Source: Trochalopteron elliotii (lineage: Eukaryota > Chordata > Aves > Passeriformes > Leiothrichidae). From it: a DNA stretch of 64,000 bases. Positions within the stretch are counted from its first letter, which is position 1. Each line of letters opens with the position of its first letter. The position numbers and the translations under genes are program-made. The notes beneath the pieces are model-generated. The model saw only the letters and a list, made by a program, of their open reading frames with translations. It did not search any database and was not told the origin of the DNA. The stretch covers positions 62,001 through 126,000 of the forward strand of contig JANPWX010000247.1 in assembly GCA_024734555.1 (NCBI GenBank), written 5' to 3'. Shown here piece after piece: positions 50,475 to 62,136 of the stretch.

Positions 50475-53400
50475 CTGCAGGACAAAGGAAAGAAACAGTT
50501 TAGCTTTCACATCACTATCCCAGGCTGTTACACCTCTTCAAGCAGAACAGATGATCCCAGATGGATGTTTACAACTGTGCATGTCAGCTCATTTTCCAGG
50601 GTACCTTTCAACTATACTTGGCCTTGTCACTTTCAGACAAGTTCTGCATGCTTATCCAGAATCTTCTTATAGTTTAGACTGCCAAGAGCTATGAAAATCC
50701 ATGGGAGAATTACAATGACTTAAAATCACGGCTGATATTAAAACCAAAATTAAGTCAGGTTTGTTGATCTTTCAAATGTATTACTACTAATCCAGAATTT
50801 AAAAAAAAACCCAACAACAAAATCAACCAACCAAAAAAATTCCACTCTCTCACCTTAATCAAAATCCAAGGGGTGAAAATAACATACATTCTGTGCAGCA
50901 ACAGGAAACAGAAGCACAAGACCCAACCTATGAATGTGACAATTTTTTTCACATGCCTCAGTGTTCTATCTTGGGCAGATGTTAAAATAAACTGATACTT
51001 AAAAGACCTAGATTTGTTAAGTCTCTTCATCTGCATACAACACCACCTCAAGATAGTAAAAGGAAACTCCTGGAAAAGGAAACAAGGTAGTGATTTCCCT
51101 TGTTCAGCTCTCCAAAATCGAAAAACCCAGAACTGTCATCGCTGAAGACTGGTGAACGCCTTTGTCATTTGTTAAAAATTTACTGTATTGCAAATGTAAT
51201 TTCAATACATAAAACAAAACTATTTTACAACTGGGCCATAATTAAATGGGGTACTATTTATACTGTTCATGAGGCATCCTTCAAGTAGGATGACAAATTT
51301 GTCTATCAGGCTAAGTGAGAGTATCACAACCAACATGGTGGCCATTTTGGCTTGGGCTTTCTTTACATAGTGTTAGAATTATGCTAGAATTCAGCAAGGG
51401 TTTCCATCATTAACTCATAATGCTGTGCTTGGGATCTACTAAAATATGTTTTGAGTAAAATCATTGATCACATTGAAGGAAATGATCAGGTACATCTTCC
51501 AGTGAAGTTACTTAGCTACATTATAAAGAACAGTGACTAACCAGCTCCTATCAATTTCACCAGTAATTTTCTTTCATCAAAAATTTTGGGATTTAAAATG
51601 TGTTTAACAGGAATTTTTGTTAGTGATTTTAATTGGATTGAACTCAAGTCTTCTGGATCAATGTGCACCAGGATGCAATGAAATTTAATATTTAACATTT
51701 AAAAATTAATAATACTTTTATCATTTATGAGGCTACTTATTAGTCTAATTTAACTTGTTGAGTCCAAATGTAAGTCTTTATCCATTTACTTTCATTATAT
51801 TCTAGAACTCCATTTTCTTGCTTGAGTTTTGAAACAGCTTCTAATTTGAGATTTCCTTGTGAATTTTGAGACGTCATCAACTTACTAGGAAATTTTTGAC
51901 TAAGCTTTGCACTTTATTCCCATTTATAGTTTGTGGTTGTGGAACTTCCAATGCATAAAACTACCGAAGTGTCCCAGGGTCATTTCTAATTCTAGACTTT
52001 TACATGTCACTGAGGATCCATTACAGATTTTACAATAAAGACCTGTTTCTCTCTGCTTACACATACTTCTGCACAGATGTTTTTTAAAACAGTTATCTTT
52101 TGCCTGTTCTGTCCAGGAAATGACACTTCTTGGCTCACTTCTCTCTTTAATTGTTAACAAGGCTGTAAATATTCTACAAAATATCCTATGGTAATTTATA
52201 CCTCCTCCTGCATAATTTGTTACAGTTTGGATTACTTAAAGACTCCTAGATAGTTAATTTGTACTCTGTGTACTCGAGCTGTTAAGCTTGGTTCATAGTC
52301 CAACAAAGTCAGCATGGCCTAGGCCAGTAATATCCTCAGCACGTAATTCCAAATGCAGGGTCAGTGGATAACTGATTATGGAGCCAATTCTGATCCGTGT
52401 GGGTGTAATCTGACTGACTTTGGTGCTGCTACACACAGGCAGTCCCATTTCTCTTTCCAGTAACACAAACAAAAGAAACAGAATTGCCTTAAGAACGAAC
52501 AGAGCCTCTGCTGGGGAATATGCATCTTGTCTGGGATCCTGTTTAGTACTCTGAATTACTCAAAAAAATGCTTAACTGAGAATGCATAGTGCCTTACCAT
52601 TGGCACAGCTATGTTTGTTCACTTCCAGGAAAACCTAAGTACTAGTGGAGGAGGACTTGCCATTCCATTATCTTTGCTGAATTTGAATGGATGTGTGTCA
52701 GATGTAAATTCCTGGTTCTATTAGTGGTGATGTTTTACCCACACAACGTCTTGAGCTGAAACTGCTTAGCTAGATGGTTTGTGGGAGTGACATTTGCATT
52801 TATTACATGGCAATTAGGCTTGAGACTCTGGAGAACAGCACTGTGTCATTCTGGGGTTTGCTTGGCTAACAAGAGAAGCTGAATAGCCATTTGCAGTTAG
52901 CCTGGAATAGTTCAGAACCACAATGGCCAAAGCAGCTTACTTGACACATTCTATATTGGCTTCTCTTTCGTGTTTTCATTTTCTAGCTTCTATAAACTTT
53001 TATATAAAGCCTTAAGTATATCTGGCCTCAGTTTTACCTCAGGCCTATTTATTCACCTCCTACTATTTTGGGTCATGGAACTTGTGTGGCACACAGGGCT
53101 AAAGTATGCTGTAACTTGGCAGTTTTTAAAGACTTTAAGCACATTTAGCAGCAACCTCAATGAAATGAGACTTTATTTCCTCAGGAAACCAATGACTTTA
53201 TTCATTTCACCTGGCTTAGATGAATGCACAATAAATACACAGCTAGAAGATGCAAAATGTTTTTTTTCAGTTCTTTTGAAAGTACTTCTTCTGCTATTCT
53301 GTTGTTTTGGTTTTGACCACCCACACTAAAATAATAATTAAAAAGATTTAATGATAAAGATTTAAAGTGAAGTCTGCATAAGTGCATGACAAATTGTTTT

Positions 53401-56400
53401 ACAACTGTTGAGTAGCTCCCTAGTACATCTGCAAGGAAGAAAATCATCATTCCCATTTAGGTCATTATTCAATACACAGCTGTTCTGCCCCATTACAAGA
53501 CCCCAGCACAGTTGTTTTAACAGTGCTACCACCCACTCCTGTGAGTCCTGGGTTTAAAGGCTCCTGCAGCAACTCACACAACTGAGGAAAGGTGTATTTT
53601 GCACCTCCCCACAATCATGGAAGAATATTGCTTTATTACAGAAAGCAACACTGGTCTACATTCTGTTCACATCACTCTGCTGTAAAACAAGAAGATGAGG
53701 GGGTTTTTGCAAGGAGTTGTTTTTACTGCTTCATACATCCATTTTTTCTGTTTCCACAGATATTTGGAAGCCAAGCATGCCAAGTATTTCAGAGAGGTAT
53801 CATTACAAAAGACCTTGATTACAATGTTTCTGAAAATGAAGTGGCAGCCTGACAACAAAGAGCTCTGCTAATTTTCAATACATTCCTGGGCTAGTCATCT
53901 TTCCAGATGTTATGCTCACAATAATTACTTTTACATACAGATAGTGTCTGGTGAACAAAGACAGCAACACATATCACAGCACTGAGAAGAAACAAGTATT
54001 CCCTTAAGGTGCTAAAGAAAGCACTTCTTACACAAAAAATTGAGTCCTATTTGCAACACTCACAGAAAGCTGAGAGGAGCTCAATATGAAAGTGTGAAAC
54101 GACATTTGTGTTTACCTTTAGATTAGCAGTGTACTCTTGAAATAAATGTACTGATTGACCCCCCTTATTGATTTACTCTATTTTGGTCTGCAACATGGAG
54201 CAGCCTTGTATCTCACCAGTAACATTCCCTTGGTATAAAGCCCAACCAGAGGCACAAAATTAAAAGTGCTCCAAGTAATAATGGGCATTTTGTCCAGGGG
54301 ACCAAGCTAGAGCTAGTCTGAAACAGAACTTCCAAAGGTACATAGTGCAGACAGCCCACATGTCCTAGTAAATAACCTGCAGAGAAAATACTTTTTCAAG
54401 TTTAAACAGAGTGGAGTCTGTAACTACACCATCAGGAATCACATCTAAGTTATTGTAGTCAGTTAAATTTGACAGCCTTTCCACTTAGTTTTCCCTTTAA
54501 AAGCATGTCAGCCAAGCACAGATCTCAGCTCCATACATTAGTTACTTCAAAAAATACGCCTAAACCTCCCCAAGTGAAAGAAGCATCTCCTTACACAAAG
54601 CAGTGACTAGCTGAGTGATCTGAAAAAATTATAACATCCCTGAAAGGCATGAATCTAACTGGCACACAGGAGCTTCTTATCTGTATGTTTGTGAATTCAC
54701 ATAAATCTCTTCCTTAAGGTAACTTGAAAACTGGGAAAGGTATTCTCTAACTGAATTTTTTAACTGAAAGTCTTTCTAAAGTTTACTATCTTTTTTGCTA
54801 TTTTTGCTGTTTTGCTATTTTTCCAGGGTTTTTTTGCTGATGGTAAACTTAAGAGTAAAAATGATGCACATCCAGGCTCACCTAAAAAGATTATTGCTGC
54901 AAACTTTTTTCATGCTTCACTTAATAATTTTTTAATTTTTTAAATCCTTTTATCATTTTAAATACCTCTATCATTTTTCATTTGGGAAGGACAAAATTCA
55001 ACCAACCAAACAAAAAAACCCAACTTGTTATTTCTCCAATTAAAAATGATTTTCCAAACACCTGTCCCCTTGGTTCTAATTAAGCTTTGTATTTACAAAG
55101 ATGAATTTACACCCACATATTACTATCAATATCAATTCAATTGTCAACCCAAAAATGTGTAAAAGTAACACATATGCCTCTACACTAGGAGCTTTGTAAT
55201 AACCCACACAGCAAGTAAATTTCTGCTAGAAAATGCTATTCACAGTTCAGACTGATTGGAAAACTTCAATCTAAGTAAGTTAGACAATCTGAAAACTTAA
55301 TTAATTTCTAGTCATGTGTAGTATCTAAAACACAACAGAGAAATACAAATTTTTCTCCCAAGTATGGTACTCAATATAGAAACAACTGAAACAGATACAA
55401 CAAACTAGATCTATTGTGAATTTTCCATCAGAATTATTTTCCACAGAAAAATGTCTGTTGCAAAATACTAAAAAGAAAAAGTCAGGAAATGGTTTTCAAT
55501 TTTTCATTAGGAAAATTAACACATCAGCTGGCTCTCCACCTTCTTGGGAAATTCTTATTGATTTCAGCTCTGCAAATTACCCTACAAATTATGGAGGCAA
55601 GAGGTTCTCTGTATGAGTACACTAGAAAAAGGCTATGCAGTGTGTAAAACAGTATCCAAAGAGGTTCAGTCTTTTTCATCTTTCCAAGTGGGCAGCAGAC
55701 AAAATAAAATATTTTTATTGTAGTTCTCCTGCAACAGACCTTTGGAAACAATTTTTCCCCCCTTTGGAAAATACCAAGGTTTTACTTCTCATCCTCATCC
55801 AAACCAGACTATTTTTCAACCTACTGATACTCTTCTCAGAAGTTTCATTTTCCAGAATACAAGTTCCAAATTCCAGACTGTGAAATCTGTCCAAAACAAC
55901 TCCAATTCCTATTTTCAGCCTGTGCCTTTACCACACTTCAAACATTTGGATTTATGCCAATAATTTTCTCTTAAATAGACATTTTTGGTACAGCAAAAAC
56001 TGGTCTACAAAAAAAATTTGTTCCAGTACACAGAAATGAGATTTACTCTCAGAGTTACAACAAATTTACACAAGACAACACACAACAAAAATAAGATGTA
56101 ACTGAACAGAGGTTATACTCCTCATATCTTGTTAGACTTGGCTGGATTTTGGCCTGGTTTATTTTGTATCTTTTAACCTTGCTGTCTTACAAAGAGCCAC
56201 AGCATCCTGAGTGTTAAAGTGAGGTATACAGGCTTTGCCTTGTCCACCCTGTTTCCAAAAAAGGAAGATATTAAGTGAAGCAAGTAGGAGCCAGGTTCAA
56301 AGTAAATAAAAGGTTCTTCACAAAATCATGAAGCTCCTTCCCAAAGGATATTGTGGGTGTCAAATGTTTGCAAAGATTCAATGACAATTAGACATTAACA

Positions 56401-58534
56401 CTAGGTTAATTAAGAAGAAACACAGTAAGGAATTTTAGATTAAAATTTTAAATCCAGTCCAGGAAGCTCCTTGAGGTGAAAACAGCTGAACATTAACTTG
56501 CCCTGTCTCATTCTTCCCCAGGCTTCTTCATAAAATCATGGCTGGAGTCAGAATATTGAGATAAACATTTGTTTTGACCAAGTACAAACATTTTAAATGC
56601 TTTCAGCAGACACTGTTAATTTTTTTTTTATTCTATCCTACACATTATTTTTGTATTTTGGATCCAAACAAAAATGGATAGGATTGCTAATCTCCTTTAT
56701 TGCCATCTCATTTTAGCTCTAGGAATTATTATTGCTGTTTTAGCTAACACCATCATGACTTATATAAAGCATCCATGCTCCAATTCTGTAAGAGAAGTAG
56801 TTCTTCATTCCTGTGAAATGATCAGGAGCTGAGATCACAGAGTATTTTAAAGGGTGCTGAACATGTGACAATGGAAGGGATTTAAGCATCCATTAAGAGC
56901 TGCACAGAAGTGCTTTTCTGAGTCTGGGCTATAAAAGACCACTGACCTATGCAAGGGCTTTAACACACCATTTTGTTGTCAACATATGCCTGCCCAGTTT
57001 TGTCCTATTTTATTCTGATCTGTGGGGTATTTTTTTAAAGTTTAAGACCTGTTTTCAAATAACTGTAGAGTAATCAAATTGTAAAGCTTCAAATGAGCTT
57101 TTCTCTTGGGAGATAATCATCATAGTCTAAAGGTTAGGTCAAGAAAGAAATACCTCTCTTAAAGAGAATGTGTTTTTCCCGCACAGAAACCAAAGGCAAG
57201 GGCTATTTGAATGATATCATATTCAGTTTCCATAAAAACTGTAAGCTGTCTCCTTTTTCAGGGTGGGCCTGAACCACACCCACACTCAGGAGTGAATCTC
57301 TCTGGATGTCTGACAAAAGGGATATATGCTGAAACAGTTTGAGACTGTTTTCATGCAACAACTATATTCTCTATTTCTGCCTGCTAAAGCCCTACACTTA
57401 TTGCTGAGCACTCCTGTTGACAGAGGATAAAAAAAGAACAAAATGCAAAAGATGCATTTTGAGATGACAAATAATAACTGTGAATCACTCAGAGATGAAA
57501 CTTTATGTTTCACCTACATCTACTTCTGCTTCAGAAAAAACCCAAACTTGTTCTTGCAAAAGTATGTAGAATATGCAATTTGAAGAAAGAAAGTCAAATT
57601 CCAAATTAGGCTAAAAAATGTGACTACAAACGGCACAAAGAAAGGGGTTGGGCCAACTCACAGCCATTGCAGTTGCGGCTCCTAAAATACAAGAATGGAT
57701 TTTTTACCTAGGACACCACAACAAGTTGAATTGGAAAGTCCTATTGAAAACTGAAAGCCTATTCTTCATAGAACACTTTACAGTACTGGAAAAATACATG
57801 GACTTCTGATCTTTAGAAAATGTATGTGCCTTATTCCTGGACTGAAAATATATCAAAGAAAACCAGAGGGGATTCTTGGAAACTGTCTGCAAATTACCCT
57901 TCCCCTGAAGCCAGTTTTAAATGTCAGGATTTTTTTAGGCTACTGATTGTGCCACAGTACGTAAACAACAACAAACCATGATGCTGGGTCCTAGCATTTT
58001 CACCAAACCTATTGAAGTGGTGCCTTTGAAAGCATAATGAAAGAATTCTTAGTCAGAATATGTGAGTTGAGCAATGAGAATCCAACTAATGGATAATCAA
58101 CTCCAGACAACAGGAGTGACAATACCTGAAGGTAATGATGAGGATTTTATACAATCACTTATTCACTTTCACATGACTCTCTTGAGCTCAGGTTGAACTT
58201 TTGCTCCATTCAGTAGGAACTGAATCACCAGTGGTTCCACTGTGGCCTGTTAAACCTCACTTTATCTTTAAAGGCTTTCTCAAAAATGCAGAAAAAATGC
58301 ACTAAAAGAAGACCAGTGATATAACTAAAAACTCCCTCTTTAGTTCAAAGCACTTTATCTTTTGTGATTGTCACATACTTAGGGAAGCTCTAATCTGAAA
58401 TTTACCTATTTTTTTTTTCATAAAAAAGCTGCCTGGAACATAAGCAGAAATGCATGATTGCCCTACCCTAATCAAAACTTGTATCCAAATCTTGTTAAAA
58501 AACACCTCAGTTTAAAAGTCCTCTTGCCAACACA

Positions 58535-58725
58535 TGCCAGGGTCATCAAGGTTTGGAACAGACTGCTCATGGAAGCAGTGGAATCAGTGTCTCTGGCAGC
58601 ATTCAAAGCAGCACAGATGTGGTGCTCAGTAACACAGTTTAAAGGTGGACAAGGCAGCCTTGGGTCAATAGCTGCACCCAATAATCTCAGAGGTTTTCTC
58701 CAACCTTAATAATTCTATGATGTGA
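58535..58725 (+). mobile_element. CR1 LINE 3' end, forward orientation
   Basis: The sequence runs GGTTTGGAACAGACTGCTCA, GGAAGCAGTGGAATCAGTGT, CTCTGGCAGCATTCAAAGCA, then CTCAGAGGTTTTCTCCAACC and TTAATAATTCTATGATGTGA. This is the order of the avian CR1 3' UTR, ending with the ATTCTATG tail. It is 5'-truncated, as most CR1 copies are, and lies inside the long SLC24A4 intron. Confidence 0.8.
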
Positions 58726-58790
58726 TGGTGTTTAGATGGTTTGGGGAGACGTTTTTTCTTTTTAGAAGTTGTTTATTAGTTTCTGTTACA

Positions 58791-58820
58791 ATTATTACTA
58801 TTATTATTACTACTACTCTT
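58791..58820. repeat. ATT/ACT triplet repeat
   Basis: A short imperfect triplet microsatellite (ATTATTACTATTATTATTAC and so on), about 70 bases past the CR1 tail. Confidence 0.8.
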
Positions 58821-59878
58821 ACTAACATGCTCATGCGCACAAGCATGTTGCTAATTTGGATCCTGTTAGTTCACCATACAATAAAAACATTTTTTCACCA
58901 TCTCATGAATGAACAGAAGCCCATCTAATAGACCTATCTTCAGTGAACTAGTTTGCTTCCATTCCTCACTCCAATCCATAACTGTCAACTGCAAGAAGCT
59001 CCTGTGGGAGCACAGTAACACAGGAAAACACACAGTATCATCTAGTCTTCACACTGCTTCAATGCTTGTTCAATCACAAACATTTCTTCTACAATGATAA
59101 CAACTGAAGCAATGGGATGGCTAAGAAATTAGATACAACATGGAAAATCCTTCTTTTTCACTGCATGTGGCATTTATCCATGCCAAGCAATACTTACGTT
59201 AAACAGTAATTATGTGACAGTCTACATGCCTGTGAGGGCTGATCTAATCTCTGCTGTCTAATCTCCAAAGCATTTGGGCAAGAGTCAACCTGCAATGTGC
59301 TAAGGGCACCAGCACAAGAGGTTGGTTATACATAGCCCTTTACACCAAAGAATTTCAAAAAAATTTCAAAAGGTGAATACTATTGCATAGTTATTCTAAC
59401 AATTTTAAACACTCATTCTCTCCCTAAATATTTTTTACTTTTCATCCAAGAAGCCTGCCATGCTACAGTCACTAAAAAAATTTCTTATATATTTATACAC
59501 CAAGGTGCCTCTGGCCTAGCAATATCCAGCAAGTCACTATTAACCATTGACTTCAAAATTACTCGTAGTGCAGTGCTCATCAGGTCATTCTGACATGTTT
59601 CAATACAAACTTCCCTTTCCTGCTTTCCCTTCACCTCTGGCAAATCAGTACTTCTACCATGGCTGTCCACAATGACTGGAAAACACTTTCCTAACATCTG
59701 CTTTTAGCCACTCAGCCTCCAGCCCAGTTGTACTGTCAGCAAATCCATCCTTCGGTCAAACCAATCCCTTTCCTCCTCTCTCCCAACATATGTTGTCTTT
59801 CTTACAACAGTGCCAGTGTTTGGCATTTAAATTATCTTCTTTTTTCAGTTCTATAAACATCTAGAAAGTAAGCCTTAC

Positions 59879-60023
59879 CTGGCACTGAAAATGGAGTTAG
59901 ACTGTCCTGTTCATTTTCCTCCTCTTGGTTCCCCACAGGGATGTTTCCATTTTCGATATTCTCTTGTCTCCTGTTCTGAAGTGCTTTGCTTGAGCCATTG
60001 GCAGATTGGATTAACCGCTGACG
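59879..60023 (-). CDS. SLC24A4: SLC24A4 coding exon: variable part of the cytosolic loop
   Basis: The exon begins with RQRLIQSANGSSK directly after an acceptor ending CACTGCAG. It ends with TPFSVP plus one base of the next codon before the donor GTAAGG. Its 145 bases give 48 codons plus one base, so it leaves in phase 1. It contains ENIENGNIPV, almost identical to remembered human SLC24A4, followed by a short acidic stretch (NQEEENEQD). The human protein, as I recall it, has a longer glutamine- and proline-rich stretch at this point, so the bird loop appears about 20 residues shorter. The segment is hydrophilic and predicted cytosolic. It joins in frame to the exon at 61967-62136 across a 1.9 kb intron. 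Confidence 0.93.
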
Positions 60024-61966
60024 CTGCAGTGTCAAAACACAAAACTGCCATAGTTCAGAAGGTATTTACTTTGTGAAATCTCAGTTTTGCTCTCTGTCCT
60101 GCCCCAGTCACATAAGCCATGAAGCTTTCTCTTCAAGCTCAAAAGCTTTCTCTTCAAAGCTTTCCTTTCAGTCAACAACAAACCTGTCAGTGGTCTACCT
60201 GTCTTCATTAGGCATCAGGCTTCACCAGGTTAAGCACCCACTTAAAAACTACTGGCAGGAATCTTTCAAGCCATGAAGGAGAATGTTGTAATATTTGTTG
60301 TTCCACGCCATGTTTTAACCAATGTGGTTATTCTAAAGAACTTCTCACTCAACAGTTCCCACTCGAACCAGCAACAGCACCACAATCAAATGGTAACACC
60401 CAAGACATCTCTGCACGATTAGAATTTGCTCATGAATGACTCATTATCCAGGAGTTTTCCTTCTCAGATCCAATTCTTCTCCCTTCTCAACTCCATTCAT
60501 TGAGGTAAATTTGAACTTCCTATTTTTAATTTCAAAAGCAAGACTAATCCCTGTTGCCCTTGTCCAAGTAGATGAAGCTCATAATTGGCCCTGCAGACGT
60601 GTGTAAGAACTGCTGCAGTTCCAATACACAGCACAACAATTACAGGGATAGGTTTTAAACATCAGTATATATACCCACTCATGCACTGGAGAATGTTAGA
60701 TGCAACAGTAAGTTCTTACTTTTACATATTAAAAAAATATTTTTAGTTCATTAGATGAGGTAATTCAGGCTTGATAAGTGTTCTCTGTTCCTGACAAACT
60801 AGCAAATTCCTAAAATTTGCTCTGAAATGCCTTGAAAAATAAAATAACTGCACATCATGCAAAAAAATTTCTGAAAGCAGTATCAACATACTATAGTGAA
60901 AAATAGAGAAAAATCCTATCTGAATACTTTGCAAAACTTGTGAAATATAAGTGAGAATACATAAGATCCAAAATGCTTAAGTTTGGAGAATGTTTTTTGC
61001 AGATGCTGAAAGAGACAAATGTCAGCTTTCTACCCACACAGCCATTAAGAATTTTACTCTGATCAATGAATTGACTTCAAGGATCACAGAGTCAACTGTT
61101 GTCATGTGCCCTGTCTGATCTTCTACTCCTGACCATAACATCTTTCACTATTTTACTAGATTTTTGTTACAAATATATTAATGGTGCTCTCTTTTCTTGT
61201 GTATTCATAAGGCTGGCTAAACACATCAGCTGTGTTATGATGTTGAAATCTATTTACTTGGCAGAGTAAATACCTCTCATATTTGATATGGGAGCAAACT
61301 ATAAAATCCAGCCTTTATAAAACCCAAGGTTGGTAAGCCAAAGACTTCACCCCTAGTACTTCAGCAAGCTCAGAATAGCCTCACTTGCCAAGTCCTGCCA
61401 CTTCAGCTGCAGGGTAGGGAACAAGCAATATACAGTCGTGACAATGTATCAAGTAAGAGAATGAAACTGTCCAGAGCAAACTCCCCTCATGAAAATATTT
61501 TGGTCCATTTTTATTTTGAGTTGAGGATTACAGTCAATACTAAAAAGATAGGCAAATTTCTGAAGGGATCCTGAAGTGTTAATAATACAAGAGCAGTTTT
61601 TAAGAATTTTGGTTGCCTTGCCCATTATCTTTTTTAACCTGATCACTTTTGTAAAAATCAAAACCAATTCTTCTGCTATAAATAAAATCTAAATGGGCAC
61701 ATATGCACACACACACACTGAAATAACCATCTTCTGTCAGGGAGATAAGGCAGTCTCTCCTTTTTGATTGCCCTCCCATTAGAACAGGCAGAATCATCAG
61801 ATGGGAATGAATCGTCAAATCTGTTCTCATAGAGCTGCTTGAGAAAGACACAGTTCTATCCCAACCGCAGGAACATGGGAGAATCTAAATTCCAGGATCA
61901 CTCTGAGCACAGCTCTTTGGTAACCCCTCTGCCTCACGGTCATTTTTTGTTTTCCTAATGAATTAC
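60024..61966 (-). other. SLC24A4: SLC24A4 intron
   Basis: A 1.9 kb intron with a GTAATT donor and a CACTGCAG acceptor. A 21-base tandem duplication lies at 60122-60163; nothing else stands out. Confidence 0.8.
60122..60163. repeat. 21-base imperfect tandem duplication
   Basis: AAGCTTTCTCTTCAAGCTCAA is followed by a second copy beginning AAGCTTTCTCTTCAAAG. It lies about 100 bases upstream (in gene direction) of the SLC24A4 exon starting at 60023. Confidence 0.8.
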
Positions 61967-62136
61967 CTCGTTAATGATGAGTCGGCTTGCCATCCGCATT
62001 CTGGTGCGTGGTCCAAATTTATTTGTAATCATGATCCGTAATCCAGCTTCAGGGAACCGGTACTTGGGAGGACTGGAGCAGATGATCTCATCCACCATCA
62101 CAACGCTGTTTTTGCCATACTGCTGTATCCCCTTCA
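61967..62136 (-). CDS. SLC24A4: SLC24A4 coding exon: cytosolic loop, seventh from last
   Basis: This exon encodes part of the large cytosolic loop between the two membrane halves of the K+-dependent Na+/Ca2+ exchanger NCKX4. It starts after an acceptor ending CATTAG and ends GAG before the donor GTAATT. Its 170 bases plus one carried base give 57 codons. The translation carries YGKNSVVMVDEI, SSPPKYRFPEAGLRIMITNK and FGPRTRMRMASRLIINE, which matches remembered human SLC24A4 almost residue for residue (human reads roughly YGKNPVVMVDEI, SSPPKFTFPEAGLRIMITNK). The start was chosen because TG completes the Val codon carried over from the previous exon. That upstream exon is not found within the remaining 1.9 kb and must lie beyond the right edge. 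The conservation favours SLC24A4 over SLC24A3 or SLC24A2. Confidence 0.95.

Larger units (their letters stand above)
50475..59878 (-). other. SLC24A4: SLC24A4 long intron
   Basis: A 9.4 kb intron, mostly AT-rich. It contains a CR1 fragment at 58535-58725 followed by a small ATT/ACT triplet repeat. It sits where the cytosolic loop varies among NCKX proteins and isoforms, so an optional small exon is conceivable, but I saw none that I could defend. Confidence 0.8.
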
